DNA from: JAFDWI01 sp964449375
GTDB lineage: Bacteria > Actinomycetota > Acidimicrobiia > Acidimicrobiales > Iamiaceae
Direction: 5' to 3'
DNA: 15,710 nucleotides
Assembly (NCBI GenBank): GCA_964449375.1
Contig: CAYVAS010000065.1
Coordinates: 1-15,710, forward strand
Part shown: one piece after another, positions 1 to 6,249 of the stretch
Numbering within the stretch: position 1 is the first letter of the stretch
How the letters are laid out: every line of letters begins with the position of its first letter
Notes under the pieces: model-generated
Database searches by the model: none
What the model was told of the DNA's origin: nothing
The model's input: only the letters and a program-made list of their open reading frames with translations
Made by a program: the position numbers and the translations under genes

Positions 1-1069
1 GTGCGGGGTCGGGCGCGACGATCGGCAACCCGGCGGCCCGGGCATGATCCAGCTCGGCCAGCAGCTCATCGGCCGAGGGAAGCGGCTCCGCGGCGATCCG
101 TTCGGCCGCGGCGCCCGCCGCGCGGCGGGCGTCGTCGAGCACCACGTCGAGCTCACGAGTCGCCTCCCCGGTGGTCGCCCGGATCACCTCATAGGCGGCC
201 AGCAACCGGTCACGCCCCGCATGGAGCTGTTCCAGATGCTGGCGGGCCGCACGCCGCTTGCGGGCAAGATCCGCCAGGATCCGGTCACGCATCCGTTCGG
301 CGTCGCCCACCTGGGCCAGGGCCCGCTCCACGAGCACCCGCAGGTCCTCGTCGGTGCTCGACCGCCGCTCGGCCACCTCGGCGTCGACCTCGGCCCGCAA
401 CGCCGCGACCTCCTCCTCGGCCTCGCGGCGTACCCGGGCCGCCTCGGCTTCGGCCTCCGAACGGATCTGCGACGCCCGGTCCTGGGCTTCGGACAGCTCC
501 AGCGCCGCCTCGTCGCGGGCCGCCTGACGCTCCGCGGCGGTCTCGGCCTCCATCTCCTCCCGGGCCCGGGCCAGTTCGGCTTCCCCCGCGGCCTGCAGAT
601 CGGCCAGGTGGGCCTCACCTGCGGCCCGGGTCGCCTCGGCGGCCTCCTCCGCCTCGGTCCGGATCCGCGTGGCCGCCTCGTCGGCTTCGGCGCGCACCCG
701 CGCCGCGTCGTCGGCAGCCTGACGGGCCAGCAGCTCGGCCTGCGCGGAGGCCTTGGCCTCGATCTCGGCGGCCGCCTCACGGGCGGTGCTGAGCACCCGG
801 GCGGTCTCCTCGCCCAGGATCCGGGCCACCTCGTCGGGGTCCAGATTGGTCAGATCGGCGCGGCGGGCCGCGGCCTCGGCCTCGGCGAGACGCCGCGCCA
901 GGTCACCGTTGCGGTGCGTGAGCGCCCGCACCATCTCGGCCACCTCCACCAGGTGCACCCGCACCTCGTCGGGGTCCCAACCCCGGAACGAATTGGAGAA
1001 TCTGCGGGACGAGATGGCGTCGATCTCGTCGGAGGAAGGGGTCGATTCGGCGTCGGCGGATCCAGCCAT
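1..1069 (-). CDS. DivIVA-domain coiled-coil protein (C-terminus beyond window edge)
   Basis: An open frame reads leftwards from ATG at 1069 to the window edge, giving at least 355 residues without a stop. Residues about 19-50 resemble the DivIVA N-terminal motif: ISSRRFSNSFRGWDPDEVRV, then HLVEVAEMV (the family pattern is Fx4RGYDxxEVDxFL). Residues about 60-290 are a long Ala/Glu/Arg-rich coiled coil (repeats of the EAEAEAARVRREAEEE kind), followed by a Leu-rich helical stretch. Proteins of this class oligomerise on the inner face of the membrane and act in polar growth, septum placement or chromosome positioning in actinobacteria; which role applies here cannot be read from the sequence. It follows a YlbL-like protease gene and mreB on the same strand, fitting an envelope cluster. 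The start is supported by GAAGG four bases upstream and by a promoter at 1080-1108. The downstream end is unknown. Confidence 0.86.
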   Translation of the reverse strand, partial: MAGSADAESTPSSDEIDAISSRRFSNSFRGWDPDEVRVHLVEVAEMVRALTHRNGDLARRLAEAEAAARRADLTNLDPDEVARILGEETARVLSTAREAAAEIEAKASAQAELLARQAADDAARVRAEADEAATRIRTEAEEAAEATRAAGEAHLADLQAAGEAELARAREEMEAETAAERQAARDEAALELSEAQDRASQIRSEAEAEAARVRREAEEEVAALRAEVDAEVAERRSSTDEDLRVLVERALAQVGDAERMRDRILADLARKRRAARQHLEQLHAGRDRLLAAYEVIRATTGEATRELDVVLDDARRAAGAAAERIAAEPLPSADELLAELDHARAAGLPIVAPDPA

Positions 1070-1079
1070 GGCACCTTCG

Positions 1080-1108
1080 ATGCTACGGCCGCGCACCTGA
1101 CCCGTCAG
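1080..1108 (-). promoter_or_regulatory. Predicted promoter of the DivIVA-domain gene, with overlapping palindrome
   Basis: On the minus strand, CTGACG (1103-1108) lies exactly 17 bp from TAGCAT (1080-1085), matching an actinobacterial TTGAC-/TANNNT promoter. TAGCAT ends 10 bases before the ATG, so the transcript would have almost no leader. The -35 element sits inside a perfect inverted repeat, CCTGAC-CC-GTCAGG (1096-1109). That repeat could be an operator or the terminator hairpin of the upstream protease gene, which stops at 1150. This is prediction from sequence only. Confidence 0.5.
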
Positions 1109-1149
1109 GGATACCCTCCGCCCGCCCCCGTCAGCCGGATCGGCGTCGG

Positions 1150-2376
1150 TCAGTCGCCCTCGGCCGGGGGCAGCTCGGCCAGTTCGGCGAGCGAATCGTC
1201 CAGGCTCGACACCGGAATGATCAACACGTCGGCGTCCGCGTCACCACAGTTGGGAAACGCCGGGACCGTACCGTCGTCGTTGCCGGCGTGCGAGTCGAAG
1301 TCCTCGGGGTAGGGATCGCCCAGCGCCTCACAGGCCTCGGTCGCGTTGCCGGCGGGAACCATGAAATGGTGCACCCCCGCGTCGCGCACCGCCGCGACCT
1401 TCTGGCGGATCCCGCCCACCGGCCCCACCGAGCCGTCCAGCCCGATCGTGCCGGTCACCGCGATCTGGTGGCCTCCGGTGAGCCCCTCGGCGGAGAGCTG
1501 GTCGATCAGGGTCAGGGTGAGCGCCAGTCCCGCCGAAGGCCCGCCGATGTCGCCGGTGTCGAAGCCCACGTCGAAGGGGAACTGGAAATGCGGACGGGTC
1601 TCCATGTAGATCCCGATGAAGGCCACGTCGTCGCCCTCGGAGGGGTTCGTCCCCAGGGTGAGGTCCACCTCGGTGTTCTGGGAGACCCCGTGGCGGTCGA
1701 CCACCAGGGTGATCTCGTCACCGGGTTCGGCGTCCTCCATGAACCGGGCGATGTCGTCCACGGTGTGCACCGGGTTGCCGTCGATCTCGGTGATCGTGTC
1801 GCCGATGTTCAACCGGCCCTCCGCCGGGGATCCGGGCTCGATGCGCGACACGAACACCCCGCCGCCAGTCATCGTTGCCGGCAGACCCAGCACGTCCATG
1901 GCCTGGAAGATCGCCGAACTCTTGGCGTTCTGCATCAACACGAGCTGGAACCGCACCTCTTCGGCCCGGGGTACGTCGCCGGTCACCTCCGAGCGGGGGA
2001 ACACGTCGGCGTCGGGGTCCAGCCAGCCCACCAGGGCCTGACCGAACACCGGCCGGGCGGTCTCGGACACGGTGACCAGCCGGAAGCCGCCTTCGTGGTC
2101 GTAGGTCTCCACCGAGTCGGGCAGGGTCACCAGCTCGTCGGTGGGAATCGCAGATCCCGGAGCGTCCACCAGATACCCCGAAGGCAGAAAGCTCACCACG
2201 ATCGCCGCGATCAGTGTGAGCGCGCCCAGCACGCCGGTGACCCACCACAGCCGGGGGATCCGCGGCAGCCTCGGGCCCGGATCGGCCTCGGCGTCCCGGG
2301 GGTGCGCGGGTGCCGGCGGGGGCGGGGGAACCTCGTCGGGGGCCGGCCGCGTCGTCGCCGGCGGTTCCTCAGTCAC
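1150..2376 (-). CDS. YlbL-like membrane-anchored PDZ/Lon-S16 serine protease
   Basis: A 408-residue protein. It has a Pro-rich cytoplasmic N-terminus (1-42), one membrane helix (about 43-64, LWWVTGVLGALTLIAAIVV), an extracytoplasmic linker, a PDZ domain (about 168-240, with GGVFV and GDTITEIDG), and a Lon-type S16 protease domain (about 265-395). The catalytic Ser281 in DIGGPSAGL and Lys326 in GGIRQKVAAV of the Ser-Lys dyad are both present, so it should be active. Family members (YlbL of Bacillus, with actinobacterial homologues) are membrane proteases without an ATPase domain, implicated in stress and division control. The substrate here is unknown. The ATG overlaps the end of mreB by 8 bp, so the two are almost certainly co-translated. 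Ordinary length and intact motifs. Confidence 0.9.
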   Translation of the reverse strand: MTEEPPATTRPAPDEVPPPPPAPAHPRDAEADPGPRLPRIPRLWWVTGVLGALTLIAAIVVSFLPSGYLVDAPGSAIPTDELVTLPDSVETYDHEGGFRLVTVSETARPVFGQALVGWLDPDADVFPRSEVTGDVPRAEEVRFQLVLMQNAKSSAIFQAMDVLGLPATMTGGGVFVSRIEPGSPAEGRLNIGDTITEIDGNPVHTVDDIARFMEDAEPGDEITLVVDRHGVSQNTEVDLTLGTNPSEGDDVAFIGIYMETRPHFQFPFDVGFDTGDIGGPSAGLALTLTLIDQLSAEGLTGGHQIAVTGTIGLDGSVGPVGGIRQKVAAVRDAGVHHFMVPAGNATEACEALGDPYPEDFDSHAGNDDGTVPAFPNCGDADADVLIIPVSSLDDSLAELAELPPAEGD

Positions 2377-3373
2377 GCGCGCCCATGAACATCACGCGCA
2401 GCTCGTCATAGGACTCCACACACCGACCCGCGCCCAGCACCACCGCCTCCAGGGGCGCGTCGACCAGGTCGACGCGGATGCCGGTCTCGTCCGCGATGCG
2501 CTGGTCGAGGCCTTTGAGCATCCCGCCGCCGCCCACCAGGTTCAGGCCCCGCACGATCAGGTCCTGTGCCAGCTCGGGGGGCGCGCTGCCCAGACAGGTG
2601 ATCACCGATTCGACCATCGCTCCCACCGGTTCGTCGATGGCCTCTCTGACCTCGGCCGGCGACAGGATCACGGTCTTGGGCAGCCCGGTCATCAGGTCCC
2701 GGCCCCGCACCTCGGCCTTGACGTTCTCGGCGACCGGCCACGCCGACCCGATCGTCATCTTGATCTCCTCGGCGGTGCGCTCACCCACGGCGATCCCGTA
2801 CTCCCGCCGGATGAAGGTCTGGATCGCCGCGTCGATGTCGAAGGACCCCACCCGCACCGCCTCCAGAGCCACCACCCCGCCCAGGGAGATCAACGCCGTC
2901 TCGGTGGTGCCACCGCCCACGTCGATCACCAGGTTGCCCACCGGTTCGTTGATGGGCAGGTCCGCGCCGATCGCCGCGGCCATGGGCTGTTCCAGAAGCT
3001 GGGCGTCGGCCGCACCCGCCCGCCGGGTGGCCTCGATCACCGCACGCCGTTCGACCTCGGTGATCGCCGAGGGCACACACAGCACCACCCGGGGCCGGTT
3101 GAACCGCGACACCCCCGACCGTTTGAGCAGCAGCCGGATCATCCGTTCGGTCACGTCGAAGTCGGTGATCGCCCCCTGGCGCAGGGGCCGCACCGCCACG
3201 ATGTAGCCCGGGGTGCGCCCGATCATCTTCCACGCCTCGTGGCCCATGGCCAGCACCTCGGACGTGCGCGAGTTCAGCGCGATGACCGAGGGCTCGTTCA
3301 ACACGATGCCCTTGCCCTTCGCGTACACCAGGGTGTTGGCCGTCCCCAGGTCGATGGCGAGGTCGCGGGCCAG
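2369..3373 (-). CDS. mreB: Rod shape-determining protein MreB (apparent CTG start)
   Basis: Actin-like ATPase that forms membrane-bound filaments guiding cell-wall synthesis. Taken from CTG at 3373 it has 334 residues, near the family norm. Visible motifs: phosphate-1 loop DLGTANT (8-14), RPLRQGAITDFD (62-73), LEQPMAAAIG (127-136), phosphate-2 loop IDVGGGTTETA (150-160), and adenosine motif LVGGGGMLKGL (279-289). The first canonical start, GTG at 3328, would delete the phosphate-1 loop. Between the upstream in-frame stop and that loop there is no ATG, GTG or TTG. CTG 3373 gives the usual N-terminus (M/L)ARDLAIDLGTANT and lies 7-8 bases after AGGGGGA. A CTG at 3379 overlapping the upstream TGA is less well spaced. 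It follows a 58-aa membrane protein and overlaps the protease gene downstream. No mreC or mreD lies in the window. Confidence 0.95.
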   Translation of the reverse strand: MARDLAIDLGTANTLVYAKGKGIVLNEPSVIALNSRTSEVLAMGHEAWKMIGRTPGYIVAVRPLRQGAITDFDVTERMIRLLLKRSGVSRFNRPRVVLCVPSAITEVERRAVIEATRRAGAADAQLLEQPMAAAIGADLPINEPVGNLVIDVGGGTTETALISLGGVVALEAVRVGSFDIDAAIQTFIRREYGIAVGERTAEEIKMTIGSAWPVAENVKAEVRGRDLMTGLPKTVILSPAEVREAIDEPVGAMVESVITCLGSAPPELAQDLIVRGLNLVGGGGMLKGLDQRIADETGIRVDLVDAPLEAVVLGAGRCVESYDELRVMFMGARD

Positions 3374-3375
3374 GA

Positions 3376-3552
3376 TCAGGTCCCCCTGGTTCGGGGTTCG
3401 TCCGGATCCTTTGGAGAGAGCGCCTCCATCTCACGGCGAAACGAGTCGATCGACGATTCGGTCGACGACGGACTGCGGCTGGTCAGCCACAGCACCACCC
3501 CACCCACGGCCACGATCACGACCACGATCCCGAGGAACAACAGCGCGGTCAT
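3376..3552 (-). CDS. Small single-pass membrane protein preceding mreB
   Basis: A 58-residue ORF from ATG 3552 to TGA 3376, ending 2 bases before the proposed mreB start. Residues 3-24 form one strong hydrophobic helix (ALLFLGIVVVIVAVGGVVLW). A polar tail follows with SSIDSFRREMEALSP, an amphipathic segment, and a charged end. I do not recognise a named family. Membrane topology, tight spacing to mreB and the same strand suggest a small partner or membrane tether for the MreB cluster, which is inference. GAGGTG lies 10-15 bases upstream of ATG, and the start also overlaps the stop of a short leader ORF (3549-3641). An alternative is a non-functional upstream ORF, but the clean helix and coding-like codon use argue for a real gene. 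Confidence 0.62.
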   Translation of the reverse strand: MTALLFLGIVVVIVAVGGVVLWLTSRSPSSTESSIDSFRREMEALSPKDPDEPRTRGT

Positions 3553-3653
3553 CGCGCCGGCACCTCACCGCACGGCGACGACCCGGCCCAGGGCCCGGCC
3601 ATCAGCCCGTCGCTGTGGTTGGAAAACGAGACCCACGACACAAGACCATCGTA
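3549..3653 (-). promoter_or_regulatory. Promoter and possible leaderless leader ORF of the mreB cluster
   Basis: On the minus strand TACGAT (3648-3653) fits a TANNNT -10, with GTGAAG 16 bp upstream as a weak -35. Six bases after the hexamer is GTG (3639-3641), opening a 30-codon ORF (starts VSWVSFSNHS, ends GEVPAR) whose TGA overlaps the ATG of the small membrane gene as ATGA. This could be a leaderless leader peptide coupled to the operon, or simply untranslated leader. The intergenic gap after the SDR gene (3553-3671) holds nothing else I can see. Confidence 0.4.
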
Positions 3654-3671
3654 GATGCTCCGCCCACGGCT

Positions 3672-4742
3672 TCACCGGTGCCGGCGGCGGGCCCAGACGG
3701 CCGCGCCCAGCGCAGCTCCGGCGGCGACCATCCCCACGCCCGCCAGCAGGATCTCCTGGCGGCGCCCGGAGGGAATCATCGTCCAGGGCGCGGCGCGGAA
3801 CGCCGCCACGTAGGCCTGTTCGTTGGTGCGGGTGGGCTCCCAGCCCAGCGCCCGCAGCCGGTCGTTGGCCAGCCGCCACTCCTGGGTCACATAGGGCCGG
3901 ATCCCCTCGGGGGTGCCGGTGCCGCCGGCCGCGGCCCGCACCGCAGCGGCCAGCCGGGCGAGCCGGTCGGGCAACGGCAGGCTGGGGCGGGCCTCGAGCG
4001 CCCGACGGTCCGGACCCGACAGCGCCCCGTCGGGCGCGGCGTGCACCACCCCGCCGGGCCCCGCGTCCAGCACCGTGGCGATCGCGGTGCCCAGGTCGTC
4101 GGCGTGCAGGTACTGCAGGCCCGGGTCGCTGCCCTCCACCGGGTAGGCCAGGGACCGGTGCAACTCGGTGGCCAACCAACCGGGTGCATCGTCGGCCACC
4201 ACCGGCGCGGCGCGCACCACGGTGACCCGGGGCGGGCTGCCGGCGGCGTGGCCATCGCCGTTCTCGTCGGCGCCGGCCGCCGCGGCGGAGCGGAACTCGC
4301 TCACCAGGCGTTCGACCTCGGCCAACTCCACCGCGGGAACGAACCCGGGAGCCGGGTGCACCACCGCCTGTTCGGTGAGGGGCACCGGGTTGGAGGCCAA
4401 CGCGCCCAGCACCAACGCCGAGGACACGACCACCACGTCGGCGACCCCGGCTCCGGCGGCGGCCTGCAGCACCGCGCGGGCCTCGGCCACGATGCGTCCC
4501 GGTGCCAGAAGGTCCGGGTCGGTGTCGTCGACCGCGCAGCCCAGGTGCACCACCGCGTCGGCGTCACCCAGGTGCTCTGCCAGATCCACGTGCACCAGGT
4601 CCACGGGCACCACCTGCGCGCCGGGCACCTCGACCGGTCGGGGCGTCAGCACCCGGAAGGTTCCGGGCGCCGCGTCGGCGACCCGGGCGACGACCGGAGG
4701 CACCGCGGGACCGGCCGCGCCGGTGAAGACGATGGTTCGCAC
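3672..4742 (-). CDS. NAD-dependent epimerase/dehydratase-like SDR with C-terminal membrane tail
   Basis: A 356-residue extended-SDR-like protein from GTG 4742; an ATG at 4781 would add 13 residues. A Rossmann start is visible (TIVFTGAAG, 3-11), then VVHLG (64-68), VVVVSSALVLGA (103-114) and a late LGWEPTRTNEQAY segment typical of epimerase-type SDRs. Two family hallmarks are degenerate. The glycine motif lacks its last glycine (TGAAGPAV). The expected Tyr-x3-Lys region after the SS strand reads PAPGFVPAVELAE, with neither Tyr nor Lys. Residues about 330-350 (ILLAGVGMVAAGAALGAAVW) form a membrane helix followed by ARRRHR, suggesting a tail-anchored protein with a cytoplasmic Rossmann domain. 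It may bind a nucleotide or act as a scaffold rather than an enzyme. The substrate is unknown. It is divergent from the zincin-like gene. Confidence 0.85.
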   Translation of the reverse strand: MRTIVFTGAAGPAVPPVVARVADAAPGTFRVLTPRPVEVPGAQVVPVDLVHVDLAEHLGDADAVVHLGCAVDDTDPDLLAPGRIVAEARAVLQAAAGAGVADVVVVSSALVLGALASNPVPLTEQAVVHPAPGFVPAVELAEVERLVSEFRSAAAAGADENGDGHAAGSPPRVTVVRAAPVVADDAPGWLATELHRSLAYPVEGSDPGLQYLHADDLGTAIATVLDAGPGGVVHAAPDGALSGPDRRALEARPSLPLPDRLARLAAAVRAAAGGTGTPEGIRPYVTQEWRLANDRLRALGWEPTRTNEQAYVAAFRAAPWTMIPSGRRQEILLAGVGMVAAGAALGAAVWARRRHR

Positions 4743-4809
4743 CGTCTCTACGATGCCGCCTCGAAGCGACCGGGGCCACATCAGCCACCCGATCCGGGTG
4801 GAACGCCTC

Positions 4810-4888
4810 TACCATGGCAGCCGTGGCACACCCCTCCACGCGCGACCTCGACCGGGTGCGCACCGCCGAACACCGGAGCCCGACATGA
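4810..4888 (+). promoter_or_regulatory. Possible promoter and leader ORF of the zincin-like gene
   Basis: TACCAT (4810-4815) fits a -10 hexamer. Seven bases later a GTG (4823) opens a 21-residue ORF (VAHPSTRDLDRVRTAEHRSP...) whose TGA (4886-4888) overlaps the ATG of the downstream gene as ATGA. An in-frame ATG at 4814 is also available. No convincing -35 is visible. Translational coupling from a leaderless leader is possible; chance cannot be excluded. Confidence 0.3.
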
Positions 4889-6210
4889 GCCAGGACAACC
4901 CGTTCGGGGGGATTCCCTTCTTCGGTGATCTCGCCAAGATGGTGGGCGGCCAGGGCCCGGTGGCCTGGGAACCCGCGATGCAACTGGCGATGGCGATCGC
5001 CACCGAAGGTGCCCCCGAAGCCAACGTCGACCCGCTGGAACGGATCCGACTGGAACAGCTCGCCCGGGTCGCCGAAGTCCAGATCAACGGCATGACCGGA
5101 CTGTCGGTCGCCGTCGAGGGACAGACCGCGGTGATCGAAGGCGTCACCCGGACCACCTGGGTGCGCCGCACCCTCGACGCCTTCAAACCCCGTTTTGAAG
5201 CCCTAGCGCGGCAGCTCGCCGGTTCCGACGACACCGCCGGCGCCTCCGGTGAGGATGCCGCCCGGGCCGAGACCGCGGCCGCCGGGGAAGGCGAACCGCC
5301 CGTGCCGGGCCTGGAGGACCTGGTGGGCCTGGGCGACGAGCTCGGTCAGTTCGACCAGCCGTCCGCCGACCGGACCCCCGAACCCGCGCCGGACTTCGAC
5401 GACGACGATGACGTGGAGTCGTGGTTGAGCGGCATGCTGTCGCTGCTGAGCCCCATGTTGTTGGGCATGACCGCCGGGTCGCTGGTGGGTCACCTGTCGC
5501 GGCGCAACTTCGGCACCTACGACCTGCCCCTGCCCCGCCCGGCGGACACCCCGATCATGGTGCTACCCGCGGTGATCGACGAGTTCGCCACCGAATGGGA
5601 TCTCGACGGTGACGGGGTGCGCCTGGCGATCTGTCTGCACGAGCTGACCAGCCACGCGGTGCTGTCGATCCCCCATGTGCGCCGCACCCTGGAGGGGCTC
5701 CTCGACGACTACGCCGCCGGGTTCCGGCCCGACCCCGACGCCCTGGAACGCCAGCTCGCCGAGATCGACCCGATGAATCCCGAAGCGCTCGCCGGCATCC
5801 AACGCATCCTGGGCGACCCCGAGATCATCGTGGGCGCCACCGCCGGACCCGACCAGGAACAGCGCCGTGCCCGCATCGGTGCCCTGGTGGCGGTGGTCGT
5901 GGGCTACGTCGAACACGTGGTCACCACCGTGGGTTCCCGGCTCATCGACAACCACGGACGGATCGCCGAGGCGCTGCTGCGCCGCCGGATCGGCGATTCC
6001 GACGCGGATGTGTTCACCAACCGCCTGTTCGGGATCGAACTCGGCCAGGACCTGCTCGACCGGGGCCGCACCTTCGTGGACGGCGTGCGCGAACGGGCCG
6101 GCGACGACGCGCTCAACCAGCTCTGGCAGTCCCCCGAGCACCTACCCACCGTCGCCGAGGTCGAAGCGCCCGGGCTGTGGCTGGCCCGGATCGAACTCAC
6201 CGACGACTGA
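4885..6210 (+). CDS. DUF2342-type zincin-like (F420 biosynthesis-associated family) protein
   Basis: A 441-residue soluble protein starting MSQDNPFGGIPFFGDL; ATG 4885 is chosen because the longer frame upstream is not family-like. The layout fits the actinobacterial DUF2342/zincin family, known from genome profiling as F420-biosynthesis associated with no proven reaction. It has an N-terminal helical part (about 25-110), an acidic linker (about 115-178), then the core with LSPMLLGMTAGSLVGHLSRR (188-207), DEFATEWDLDGDGVRLAICL, the metal-site region LHELTSHAVLS (251-261), and ALVAVVVGYVEHVV (333-346). The metal site is odd: it reads H252-E-L-T-S-H257, not HExxH, and the family glutamate I would expect before GY is Val. 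It may be non-catalytic or bind metal differently. It is divergent from the SDR gene and convergent with the MFS gene. Confidence 0.85.
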   Translation: MSQDNPFGGIPFFGDLAKMVGGQGPVAWEPAMQLAMAIATEGAPEANVDPLERIRLEQLARVAEVQINGMTGLSVAVEGQTAVIEGVTRTTWVRRTLDAFKPRFEALARQLAGSDDTAGASGEDAARAETAAAGEGEPPVPGLEDLVGLGDELGQFDQPSADRTPEPAPDFDDDDDVESWLSGMLSLLSPMLLGMTAGSLVGHLSRRNFGTYDLPLPRPADTPIMVLPAVIDEFATEWDLDGDGVRLAICLHELTSHAVLSIPHVRRTLEGLLDDYAAGFRPDPDALERQLAEIDPMNPEALAGIQRILGDPEIIVGATAGPDQEQRRARIGALVAVVVGYVEHVVTTVGSRLIDNHGRIAEALLRRRIGDSDADVFTNRLFGIELGQDLLDRGRTFVDGVRERAGDDALNQLWQSPEHLPTVAEVEAPGLWLARIELTDD

Positions 6211-6228
6211 CGGGCCCCAGGTGCTCGC

Positions 6229-6244
6229 GCCGGCGGGCGCCGGC
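6229..6244. terminator. Candidate bidirectional terminator hairpin
   Basis: GCCGGC-GGGC-GCCGGC forms a six-pair all-GC stem with a four-base loop in the 39-bp gap between two convergent stop codons (6210 plus, 6250 minus). There is no T-run. The position supports a shared terminator, but the stem is short. Confidence 0.35.
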
Positions 6245-6249
6245 ACGGA

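Noticed and set aside
44..1312. Long plus-strand ORF of 422 codons
   Set aside because: It is the antisense shadow of the DivIVA-domain and protease genes; its Gly/Leu/Arg-rich translation has no domain.
2141..4928. Plus-strand ORFs of 694 and 571 codons over the mreB and SDR genes
   Set aside because: Pro/Arg/Gly/His-rich shadow translations with no recognisable motif; the minus-strand genes explain the DNA.
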